Of a stretch of DNA of 64,000 bases, positions 53,631-64,000 are shown piece after piece. The DNA lies in assembly GCA_037833965.1 (NCBI GenBank), contig AP031355.1, forward strand, positions 8,581,501 through 8,645,500, read 5' to 3'. The first letter of the stretch is position 1; every line of letters begins with the position of its first letter. Source of the DNA: Marchantia polymorpha subsp. ruderalis. Lineage: Eukaryota; Streptophyta; Marchantiopsida; Marchantiales; Marchantiaceae. The position numbers were made by a program, and so were the translations under genes. The notes under the pieces are model-generated. The model made no database searches. It was given only the letters and a program-made list of their open reading frames with translations, and had not been told where the DNA came from.

Positions 53631-55696
53631 CTTCCATCTTTATTGAATGCAGAGCGTGAATCAAATAGAGTTTGGTGCTTGCTGGTCTGGATTGGGAAAC
53701 ATGGATCAGGCAAAAGCAGACCGACAAACTGGCCCACTGGTACAAACTCCCCAACGGGCTCAGCTAAATTTCTACGACAAGACAATAATGTGACTAAATT
53801 ACAAGTCAGGGATGACCCCAGAACAAGAGAAAGTCTCGTCTCAATTTCCTCAAACGTGTAAAGGCGGCTAAGTAGCCGATTCTAGTCACAGATCCTAGAG
53901 TTTATGTACTACTGAGGAAATCAAAATACAGTAGGAACCCAGTACATTTACGACTGGGACTGATCATTCAACCCACTGCAAATGTTTGTCAAAAGCCTGG
54001 CTAGAGAGGGTGAGTCGAAGCGACGGGAATTCATTTCTGATCAACTAACAAACAGAAATGAACGTTACACCTCTTTCTCAGTCCAAGAATTTTACAAGTA
54101 ATCCTGCCTTTCCTGAATAACCTCAGCTTGGGCTTGCTCCAGAGCAAGAAACAAATGTATACATAGATACGTACGCATTCCAAGGATTCGGCAGAAATCT
54201 AAGGCAAAGGGAACGCACGCTCGGAACACAAGGTTGCTACCGTGTGCTCGGTTGGCTCCAAGAATGACGGCTCTTCTCAACCAAGGAAACTAACCGGAGT
54301 CTGATCAATCACACCATCATGATCCAGAACATGCCATGGCTGTCCAACCACAAACCATGAAAGTTTTAACAGCTGCGAAAGTGAGCTATAAGATATGGAG
54401 TATGGCATCACCTTAAAAAGTACAGGTAGGTTCCCCATGACTATCAATCCGGCTCTGCGAGCGAGCTGGTCACCTCACAGTAAAGGTACCTGCAAATTTA
54501 TGGCAGAGAAAATTATATCCAGTCTACAGAAAAAGGGTATACGAACTATACTGGATACAACAGGCCTTACCATTCGACAACACTGGACTATTATACCTGG
54601 GATTGTTCTCACAATGAAATTGCCTGGTGGCATTAACTGAACAGAACGACTCCTACCATGTACAGATTGCAGAGTTAATCCTTGTCCCAGCCTAGATCCA
54701 ACTGCTTCCATGGATGGCGTTCACTTTCGATGTAATCATCATTTTCGAATAGATATGAAAGATCATTCATGCTGCAAATTCACGAACAAACAAAGGGTCT
54801 TCCCTAAGCGAGACTGAACGAGAGCAGAACAGCACCAAGCCACCAACCAAAAATGCGCCGAGCAAGGCGCGCACCACGCAAAGCTCACACGGGACTGAAA
54901 TCCATTCAAGACGAAAATGCTCAAGATACATGACGGGAACGGTCCTGTGGCCATAAATTGAATATAAATGAATCTTTCTACAAATATTTCTTACTGTGAC
55001 CCAACACTGCACACATTCTCCAAAGACCTACTAACTCGACCATCTCCGATATTTGCCTCCACTCAAGCAAAACGAAGTCTTCCTCTGACTGAGTCCATTG
55101 CTTCAGATCACCCTCCACTCTAGGCAGAAACTTCACACCCTATCGAACTAAAAAAACCTTGGAACCTTTTTGCTAGCTTTACTTTGTACAGAATGGACAA
55201 ATAGCCAACTTTGTCCACAAAACTGTGCCCATGTCGGCACAATAAATGGAAGGTGAAAGAAATATCAAAGTTTCACGAGAGCATAAGTCGCCCAGGTAGT
55301 CATCGAGGATGATTAAGGAAGACATTTGGATAAATAACAGAGATGATCGACAGGTTGGGGGAGCGATTTGCACAAGAAGCTTTCTCTGACCGTATCCAAG
55401 GAACCACACTCCACTGCCAGATATGTTCCCAGACTACTACTCTTCAGTGTCGTCAGATTCTCCTATCATGGGATGGAGCAAGTGCAGCTTTCAAAGCAGA
55501 GCCAGTCAAGTCAGCGCTGCTGGTCTTCTGTAGGTAGCCAAACACGAGTCTCCAAACAGCCTCATGATGGTCAGTGAGACAGGTGTGTCACCACTGCAAG
55601 GCCATCAGGGCCTAAAACTCCCAAGTGTTCTGCTGGCTTCTGATCAGAAGCAACAATAACACCTTCCAAATGCTAAACTGATCTCAATGACTCAAT
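53631..55696 (-). other. Region downstream of RopGEF, possible long 3' UTR
   Basis: No convincing ORF on either strand. On the minus strand an AATAAA lies at 53638-53643 (plus strand tttatt) and could be the polyadenylation signal of the RopGEF transcript, giving a 3' UTR of about 2 kb. Shorter UTRs using weaker signals are equally possible; the sequence cannot decide. Confidence 0.35.
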
Positions 55697-58667
55697 CTAA
55701 TCACGACTGGGAGGGCTGTGAAGGGCGTTGCTGTCTGTAAGATTGTTGGCGTAAGACCATAGTTTATTACTGTCCCTCAGAGGGGACTTGCCCATTGGGC
55801 CATCTCGTCCTATTTTCTCATTATCCATACCAATATAGTCCGTCAGAGCTTTTCCCAATGAAGGAACCAGGGTCAACCTATCGCCGTGGGTAGATCGGGG
55901 GGAATTGGGAGTGACAGCAAGAGTGGGAGTCGGTGATCTGCTGGGTGACGAATACGGTGTTTCATACGGGGTATTAGAAGATCTGAGGCCAGGTGCGTTC
56001 AAGGACCTTCTTTGGGTAGAAGAAAACGAACGCCCACTGCCTGACGACGCTGGTGGTGCCAAGGAACGCCTGGCTAAGTCATCTGCGTACAGAACATCGT
56101 CAACGCGCGCAAGAATGTTGAACGCCAAGCTCTCCAATACGCGGGAATAGCTCTCCAAAATCGATTGTCCAACGTCCTGCAGCATCCAGGAACGGCTTTT
56201 CTTTAGGCTCAATACTAAAACAGACAGACTGGAGAGTTTGACCACGCAAATTTCAAAACCACCCCTCCAACGGGACCTTTCGTGACGGCAGAAAGGGGTT
56301 TGTGCAAACCTTGTTAAACTGAATTTTGTTCATGTCCAACGCTGTTTGAGGCAGCCCTGGAAATTTCTGCTTCAACATCAGCAAAATGGTTTCCGCTCTG
56401 TCTGCTATAAGTTCGCGCTTGTCCACGTCCCCAACGAGATCCTTCATCATTCCCCAAGAAGACTTGGCGAACCTGTGATCCTTTGCGTTGGCCAAGTTCG
56501 GGTTACTTTTGTTGTGAATCTTTCTTCTCCAAACGAGAATTGCTGTTTCTAGGCGATTAGCTATTTCTAAAGTAGAGTGTTCAGTTGACAAATCTACTGT
56601 GCTGAGAACTGCTTCTGGATTGAAGTTATCAGACACTAAGCTCGCGTATATCGTGTTCCCGAGGCTGGTCTTCCCATTCTGCACATGCAAAAAGATCAGT
56701 GGCTCGGTCAGATGCACATTCCACAATCTTGGAATCCCTCGGCCTTGAAGCAAAGAGTCAAGGACGATAATAAATATTGATGCCCTCCAAGACCTGATTA
56801 CGGTGGACCGACTGCAGCTTTTGTTTTGACAGGCGCCCGAATGCGACATCTCGCCTTACCTTGGGAAGAGACTCCAAGTAAACTTCGGGAGCCTCCATCT
56901 CCGACAGGACGGAGCCATTGATAGCCATGGCCGCCTTGAGAATTTGACTCGTGCACTCTCGTTGGTACTGCAGCTTCTTTCTCGTGTCTTCAGAGAGCCC
57001 GGTGTTTGGAACCTTGGGTGTGGGCAGCCACCACTTCTCCTCCTGGCGTTGGACGGGATGTCTGTTCACGTTTCTCGGATCCTTATCCGCTACAGCAATG
57101 CCTCGGTCCACATACCAAAAGTCTGTGTCATGGAAGTTCTCCAGAGAGTCCTGCAGAACAACACGCAGCAAAGTATCAGATCGCTGCGTGCCGGGGGGGA
57201 AGGCTGATTATACAATCAGCCTCGTCAAAGCAAGCGGACTCTTCGCCGTCCTCATAGAGGAAAGGCGACTTACGAGGAGCATGGTGTCCAACTTTCGCAG
57301 CGCCGGGAGATTGACGTGCAGATCCGAGCGCGGTCTGCTGACCATAACCTGAGCACAATTCCACGTAATCCGAATTAGGTGTGCTCACGAGCAGTTATCA
57401 AGCAAAGCCCTTCAGACATTGCACGAACAGAGCCAAACGCAAGAAAAAAGCGCAGACGTCTCGCTCACCTCAAGACTACTCCCGTCAGGGAACGTTTGCC
57501 AAGAGGGCACGAGCTCGACAACATGATCACTGACTGACAGCAGCCACTCCATTTCCCTACGCCACATTGTCCTCCTCTCCGGCGCTAGCGGCTCCAGCCT
57601 CCACAACTCTCCAAATACGGAAGCTGTATAGCGAACCAACACGACGTCAGATTAACTCGCACGCACCCGATGATCGATGATCACTTGAACTAACGACCAC
57701 GTTTCTTCCTCATGCCTAGTTCAAAATCATACCCCCCGCTGCCGAGCGGAGAAGATCCCAGGCGACCATGGCTTCTCGTTCGAGCGAGAGCGACGAGAGT
57801 CTGCAGACTAATCGTTCTTGCCCCGCCGAGACCAGGCCAAGAGAGGTTTCGGAATCAAGAAAAGAACTCGTATCCGGTCTCGCCTGCAGAACGTCGGGAC
57901 GTCGAGCATTCCACATGCGGCCGTCCATTGTTTTGGTCTCAGATTGGTGATGAAGGCCGAGTCTCACCTGAAAGATTGGTAATCGCATTCGAGATCGCCA
58001 AGGCTGTACAAACTCCTTTTCCGCCGCCGGACATGTCCTCGCCGAGTAGGAGCTTGGCGAACCTCTCCTTCATCATTTCGACCTCTGCAGTGCATGACAA
58101 CAAAAACTGCCGGTCAAGAACTCGCGTGGAGACGAGGGTGGAACATTCTACATCGACATGACCTTACACGACCCAACCTCGGATGAAACTGGACGAGCGA
58201 GTGGGGAAAGAAACCCCACGAAGAGCATTGCCGACGACTCGCAAGCTAGCAATCTTTCCGGAACATGGCGATTACAACTGATCGACCAATTGGAAGGAGG
58301 TCGTACCCGAGAGCTCGGTCTCGCGCTTCTCTCTTTTCTCTTCCCACATGAAGGACGAATTTCCGTGCAACTTGGGGCCTCCGGGTGATGCTTCGGAGCC
58401 GCTGCGTTCTCTCCTGCCCAGAGGCCAGCCTAGAGGAGACGAGCCATCCGAACTACTGGTTCCATCCTCGCCGTGCGCGTGACCATTGAGAGTATCCCCA
58501 GTGGTGTAGCTCATGTCCCCATCTCCTAACGCTTCCGAACACCCATCAATGCTGAAACTCGAACTCGCTCCGTCGATACTGCGTTGCTCCAATCTGTCGT
58601 CTGATATGCCCCTACCGCTACCGGCTTCCGAGAAAGAATTCGAAAGCATGCCCTTCATTCGAGCCAT
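55697..58667 (-). CDS. RopGEF (PRONE-domain guanine nucleotide exchange factor)
   Basis: RopGEFs switch ROP/RAC small GTPases from GDP to GTP form at the plasma membrane and control polarised growth. Seven coding exons with GT-AG introns keep frame: 58667-58307, 58084-57968, 57623-57469, 57348-57274, 57150-56860, 56678-56310 and 56176-55697, giving 615 residues. The PRONE domain spans about residues 121-492: [20 protein letters not shown], then [37 protein letters not shown], the WW motif in [38 protein letters not shown] and [17 protein letters not shown]. The N-terminal 120 and C-terminal 120 residues are variable and Ser-rich, as usual; the tail keeps KLWSYANNL. The frame is open 7 codons further to a GTG, but ATG 58667 lies 5 bases after a good acceptor (CGTACAG), suggesting a 5' UTR intron. 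Regulation by receptor-like kinases through the termini is family knowledge. The gene looks intact. Confidence 0.95.
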
Positions 58668-58672
58668 GAGAT

Positions 58673-61128
58673 CTGTACGTCGCCACACAACAACAACGGG
58701 ACACGCAGGTCAGAAACCTTGCACCACCGGAGGTCGGTATCAGCGCATCCGGCAATCGAGAGCAAAAGCCGGCCGACACTCGGAATCACAACAGTGGAAA
58801 TGCGTTCCGGACGACAAGGCTGCATTACGGCGGAGACACGACGCTTTCACATTGCGACAATTTGCGGGAACGAGACATTGTACACGACAGAAAGACGATG
58901 GAAGTAGACGCGCAGGTCGCGAGAAACGAGTGGGAGGACGTGCGCAGAGGAAAGGAATGGGCAGCTGGAGGGGGAGAAGGGCGGCGAGCAGGAAGCGCGA
59001 GGCGGCAACGCGGGACCTACAAAATGCAGCGCAGCAGCTGATGGGATTGAGATCACACTGAACACGATCGCTGGCCTGGTAAGGCAGAACAAAGATCGGG
59101 GGGCGGCGATGGGAGGCTGAACTCCAGGTACTGGCCAACAAGCGCACTTCTGCGTCGTTTTCCTCACTCAAACCTCTCTGGCACGTTATTATCCTAAGGA
59201 CTCGCAGAATCCAATAACCCAGCAAGGAGGCTGGCCGCTTCGACGAGAGAGCTCGCCCAACCGTCGCGAGACATTTACCTTCTTCAGCAGAGAGCCCTCG
59301 ATCCATAGCCGAGCCACGTACAGCCCTTTCTGCGAGACTATCTTCTTCTCTCTTGCACACCCTGTTGCTCTGCCATGCTGCAGGAAGCAATTCCCACTCA
59401 CGGTCCGCTCACTGAGAATGCCAGTTCTTACATCACCCGCGATTTCGTGCGATGCGAAAAGGTCGGGGCAATGTGGTGTGGATCGATCAATTCCTCTACG
59501 TTATTCCTGTTCTTCGGCTCTTTCTTTCTCCTGTGGCGGAAAACCCACTATGATCTGACGGCAATTGACTGCCTCGCTCACTCCGAAAGGTTCCGCAGCA
59601 GAGAGATCCAATCACAGCGTCCAGCAATCTCTCCAAATCAGGTGCTTCTTATCAAGTCACTTCTCCGCCGTCCAGGGTGCGTTGCCCCATGTTCGGTTCG
59701 ACTCCTCTCCTCTCCCTCCACTCTTCTCCACCTCCTCGTCTTCGTCTTTTCTCGAGACACACGAGAAATTTTTCTTCGCAGAGATCGTTCCAAGATCTCC
59801 GAGATCACGCGGTGCTCTCACGTCTCCCGATTCAATCGACCCTTCTGCGTCCACAACAATCGTCGACCCTCTTCTCGAGCTGCCTCCGAGCTCGACAATG
59901 CTGTACTTCGGATGGACGAACAATTTCTTCTCCGCTCGAGCGGAATCAAGTCTCCGGCATTCCCCGCACACCAAAATCTGGCTTCTCCACCTCTCCTCCG
60001 CGACTCTCGCAGCTGCAGCTGGCCGCCCGAGCGCCGTTTCCCGTTCCTATGTCCGCACGCCACGCCACGCCCCCTCTCCACTCCTCTCCTCTCCTCTCTC
60101 TCCTCTCTCTCCGTGGAACTCTAAATAATCAAATCTTCTCTCGCTTCGTGCCTGGAAATGCTCGTCCCTCTCTCTGCAAGGTGATGATGATGATCACCGG
60201 ATGTCCGCCTCTCTTACTCACAACATGCGAGATGACAGAGGCTGGAATCCCCGACCGAGACCAGGGGCAGCAGCAGCAAGCAAGCAAGCGAACAAGCGAG
60301 CGAGTGCGAAATGGGTGAAAGATAGAAAACGCCGTCTCCTCCTCCTCCTCCTCGTTCTCGCCTCCTCCACTCTCTCTCTCTCTCTCTCTCTCGGAGCAGT
60401 AGTGTGCTGGAGCTGCAGCAATGCGAGCGCAAGTGCAAGCGAGGGCGAGCAGAGCCGAGCAGCTAATGCCAATGCCAGCCTCGCTCGTGCGGAATGGCGT
60501 TATCGTTGCTTCTGCCTGCGGGGGCCCAATTTCCTTGCCTCGCCTTCCCTTACCCTCCCCTGCCCTCCCTCGCTCGCCTCAATGCGCGTCTCCGCTGCTC
60601 GGCTGCCACATCAGCAGCGGGCGCGGGCCCCGCCACGAGCCCCACAGATCTCTCACCCGTTTTCACCCCTCGCGTCGCGGCCTGGGCCCGTCCGCGACTG
60701 ACGACGGCCTCTGCCCTCGACCCGTTTTCCCGAGGCTCTGACTGGCCTACTCCGCTCCGATCCTGCAGCTGCCGAGTTTAGAAAGCAGTCAAGTCGTTTG
60801 TGCCTCGGCCAACTAGAAATAGCGACGGCGAGAAAGCGAGCCGGACGGCCACTGGCCCCCCTCGTCTGCAGCTGCTCATGGTCTGCGCAGGCACGCAGGC
60901 AGCAGGCGCTCCTGTTGGGGCCCCCTGAATCCTCTGCTGATCTTCCTCCCCGTTGTGTGTCCCCCCCCCACCCCTCTCCTCTGACTCACCTTCGGGCTTC
61001 CCCCTCTCTCTCTTTCTCTCTCGCTCTTCTGCCACCGCCCCCTCCTCCATCGCCTGCCCTCCTCTCCTCTTCGTCCTGCTCTGCCCGTGGACCCCATCGC
61101 CCATCCATCCATCCATCCATCTAACTTA
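58673..61128 (-). promoter_or_regulatory. Upstream region of RopGEF (leader, promoter), no other gene
   Basis: Lies 5' of RopGEF. The splice acceptor at 58673-58675 implies at least one untranslated exon somewhere here. The strand composition is strongly biased, with long pyrimidine runs on plus (CT microsatellite at about 60367-60392, CTCC runs near 60060-60110, CATC repeats near 61095-61121), that is, GA-rich on the coding strand. Numerous long frames (58740-61250) overlap on both strands and are compositional shadows. I cannot place the transcription start. Confidence 0.45.
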
Positions 61129-61715
61129 GTGCCAACCGAGAGGATTAAGCGTAATCCATCTCGGTTAATCGAATCAAATCTATTCCTTCTATCCCCGAAT
61201 TCATGAGTCCGAGGGCTCGAGGGCCAACTGAGAGTATTAAGCTTAATCAATAATATCCGATTAATTGACGGATCCAGTTGAAGGGTTTAAATCTAGGCCG
61301 TCCATCTCCGAGCGCATGAGTCCGAGGGCTCGAGGGCCATATGAGAGGATTAAGCGTAGTCAATAACATCCGATTTATCGACGTTATACCGTTGAAGGAT
61401 CAAATCTAGGCCGTCCATCCCCGAGATCGTGAGTCCGAGGGCTCGAGTGCCTAATGAGAGGATTGAGGTTAATTGATTTGTTCGATTAATTGACGGGATC
61501 GCGTCCAAGGAATCAAATCTAGGCCGTCCATCTCTGAGCTCATGAGTCCGAGGGCTGGAAGTCCAAATTAGAGAATTGAGCTTGATTGATTATTTTCTAT
61601 TAATCGACGGGATATCGTTGAAGGAATCAAATCTAGGCCGTCCATCCCCGAGCTCATGAGTCCGAGGGCTCGAGGGCCAACCGAGAGGATTAAGCTTAAG
61701 TGACGGGATTCCGTT
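61129..61715. repeat. 113-bp tandem repeat array, about five units
   Basis: The anchor GAGTCCGAGGGCT recurs at 61205, 61318, 61431, 61544 and 61658, a spacing of 113, 113, 113 and 114 bp. Each unit also has AATCTAGGCCGTCCATC, GAGAGGATTAAGC-like and GATTAATTGACGG-like segments. Units differ by 15-25 percent, so the array is old, but its period is well kept. It lies about 2.5-3 kb upstream of the RopGEF coding start. Confidence 0.9.
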
Positions 61716-64000
61716 CGGGCTAAATAAAGGTTAGCCCGTTCCCTGCCTCCTGCCGCGACGTGGATCGGAATCATGTAGCCCGGCCGTCGACCATCTGCTG
61801 GCTGCTGAAGTTTCGTTGGTATTCGCGATCCGCAGCATCCTTGCAGGGCCTCGAGGAAGCACAAGTTCCATTGATCGCTCCTTCGGCGCGACCAGCAGCC
61901 CCGTCGCGAAGCTCGCTCACCGCGCCTCGTCCGGGCGATTGGCTGAGCCGGTGCCCGGTGGCATATGCGCCTCGAGACGTCGGTGACTTTACGTACCGAT
62001 GATTTAGCAGCACCCGCTAGCCGAGCGTCCACTGATAATCCCCGATCTAACCTTCCTTTAGACTTTTCACGAGCCAGGCGTGACTCTTCCCATGCGTCCC
62101 TGCCCTGCCCCGCCCTACCATGCCATGCCATCTCCGGTCATGACATACCATCATCATGAAGGCCATACATACACCATATAGAATTCAAAAAAAGAAGAGG
62201 CATCGACGGGCGACGTTCATTCATTGCGCCGCTTCCCCGTTCACGGCGACCACGTACGACCTACGTATTCCATCGTCTCGTCGCTGCGGGACCGGCTGCC
62301 CCCGGCCGCTCCCTCCTCGGTTTCCCGTTACGCTTTTGGACGGGCCTCCGCCGACAAGAGAACACCCCCCATCGGCAAAGGCAGGTTTTGAAATATCGGC
62401 GGCGGTCACCGCCGGCAACCGGTGGGTCTGCAGCTCTCTCTCGCCTCGCCCGGCCACCGGCTACCCGTTGGGACAGGGCCGCCTTTACTCCTCCCGTCTA
62501 CCCGCGCTGCTGCCACTGGCCGGCGGGACCATGGGCACGCCTGGACTCGACCCCAGGCTACGGGTGGGACTTTTTATTTTCGAGACGTCGGGGTTTAATA
62601 TGGGATTTAAGGCGGTCGCCCATGATCAAATGTACAAGAAATCCAGGCTTAACTCGGTGATTATGGTAAGCTCACTGTAGACGTGCCATGGTTGGTGAGG
62701 GCCAGGACTACGAGTCTAGATTTACGTGTACATGGGTCGCCGGGTTGATGAGCCCAAGCATTGGTGCAATATCATGTTCTCGACCAACTAATGCGTACTA
62801 TTTTTATTACGTCGTAGGAGTGGCGACTTTGCTCTCGGCCCGTCCCCCCGCGCCCGGCCCGGCCCGGCCCGTCGCGAGCGCGGGCGGGCCCCCCCACGAA
62901 CTATGTTCTCTCGCCTCTCGTGGTTCGGCTCTCCATAGCTCCGAAACCGTGTTGGGTGCTGCACCTCCTCCTATGGCGGGGGAGCGTGGATGCGACCAAT
63001 TACGACTCCGTCCTCCCGTCGATCGAGCTCGCCGTTCAAATGTGGCTGAATTATTGAAATGCGGGGGACATGATCATAATGTGCTCGTTCATGGACGGAA
63101 GGGAAGGACTCGAGGGAGGACGGCAAGAGTGTGTGCAAATGGAGTGAGTGAGTGAGTGATCGAGATTGGTTATAATGAGAATTGCATCGAATGATACGGC
63201 AAATATCGGAGGTCGTTTGAATTTTGAAATTTGGTGTTACGTTGAGATTACGTGTGACTGCATCTGCATCGCCTTCTTGACTCGAGTTTTTAGAGGACGG
63301 AGGAGTTCTTCGTAGGATCATTGCGCTGAAGATGATTTCGAGTACATGTGAGACTGGAAATCATACCGTGTTGTAGAAGACGTGAGGACGCTCTAGATGC
63401 CTTTGGTTCATTACACTTCATTGCTGGAAAAGCTGCTCTTCTTGCAGATTAGATCCGCTGGAATTCTGCACTTACCCGCTGGAATGCAACTTTTTGTTCA
63501 TGATCACTGGAAAAGAAACCTCTGAAAGATGCAAATTTTGTTAGCGGATCCTTAAGTGTAATCACTTATTTAATCAGACACTGATTACTCTTTCAGCAGA
63601 CGCTCACTCGTTGGATGCTTTGACCTCGGGTACAATTATCCAGCAACTCAGAACGATAAACAGATGTAGGTTTCTGAAATTGAGGGAGATTTATTTCCAC
63701 TAATCATCAAATTCGTTACCTCATTATTTCCACGTTCTTCAGTACAGTACTAGCCTCGATCCATTGGTCCGTTGGTCCGTTCGTCGAGCCCACAGTTGTA
63801 TCCCATTCTTCAGAACCAGTTTCGCCTTCTCATTCCAAAAACACCCAACGCCCAAAACGGAGCCTCCTTCCTATTCTGACGCAATAATATCTATAATATA
63901 AAAATAAATATTTCTTCACTCTATAATCTCCTGCCTCTCTCTCTCTATATATATCTATCTATGAATTTTAACAAACGAGGGGAAAGATCTGAGGTAGATC
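61716..64000. other. Intergenic DNA without a recognised gene
   Basis: GC-rich up to about 63000, including a CGGCCCGGCC run near 62850-62890. Frames at 61568-62131, 62156-62680 and 62688-63155 overlap on both strands and match nothing I know. From 63150 the sequence turns AT-richer, with a GAGT repeat near 63140 and CT/TA microsatellites near 63930-63960. Confidence 0.5.

Noticed and set aside
58740-61250. Many frames of 70-250 residues upstream of RopGEF
   Set aside because: Serine-, arginine- and proline-biased frames on both strands from pyrimidine-rich DNA; none resembles a protein.
62840-62900. CGGCCC-rich stretch resembling ribosomal spacer
   Set aside because: No 18S, 5.8S or 25S motifs next to it; too short to support an rDNA fragment.

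Overview
The window is land-plant nuclear DNA. The only recognisable host gene is a seven-exon RopGEF (PRONE-domain activator of ROP GTPases), a plant-specific family, on the minus strand at 55697-58667. The retroelement types and base composition suggest a bryophyte. A liverwort such as Marchantia, which is known to have a single RopGEF called KARAPPO, is my best guess, but the sequence alone does not prove it.

Positions 1-40.4 kb are almost entirely retrotransposons stacked inside each other. The left edge holds a decayed copy of an uncharacterised TE gene (family B), a Ty3/gypsy RT scrap and a Ty1/copia scrap. From 3750 to about 39132 lies an old plus-strand Ty3/gypsy element (family A). 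It is split by a nearly complete minus-strand family A element (5023-12701) and by a different plus-strand element, X (12905-35376). X is itself split by a second family A element (17902-31129) and a solo A LTR (33126-33986). The second A element carries a 5.4 kb element B (19172-24544). A further solo A LTR sits at 37300-38119. Target-site duplications can be read at each complete insertion, so the order is clear: A-outer first, then X, then A copies, then B (four levels deep). Copia scraps and a small foldback element close the repeat block.

Element X is the most unusual object. It encodes a two-knuckle Gag, a protease and a DDE integrase ending in a C4HC3 PHD finger, but no reverse transcriptase or RNase H in this copy. 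Directly after its LTR there is no tRNA-type primer site. Instead there is an 11-nt block complementary to a segment inside its own LTR, as in Tf1-type self-priming. Its termini are circularly permuted, with a full LTR plus a partial LTR at the right end, as expected if a two-LTR circle had been opened at an internal palindrome.

Family A elements have 760-860 bp TG...CA LTRs, a tRNA-Glu primer site, an extra small zinc-knuckle ORF ahead of gag, and 4-bp target duplications that all fit G-N-N-C. Both internal A copies carry frameshifts and stops.

From 40.4 to 55.7 kb the sequence is mainly intergenic: first AT-rich, then more GC-rich. I recognise no gene there, only a strong short hairpin (48490-48565) and small tandem repeats. 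The RopGEF gene follows. Upstream of it (higher coordinates) are pyrimidine-rich DNA and a 113-bp tandem repeat array at about 61129-61715. Nothing further is recognised up to 64000.
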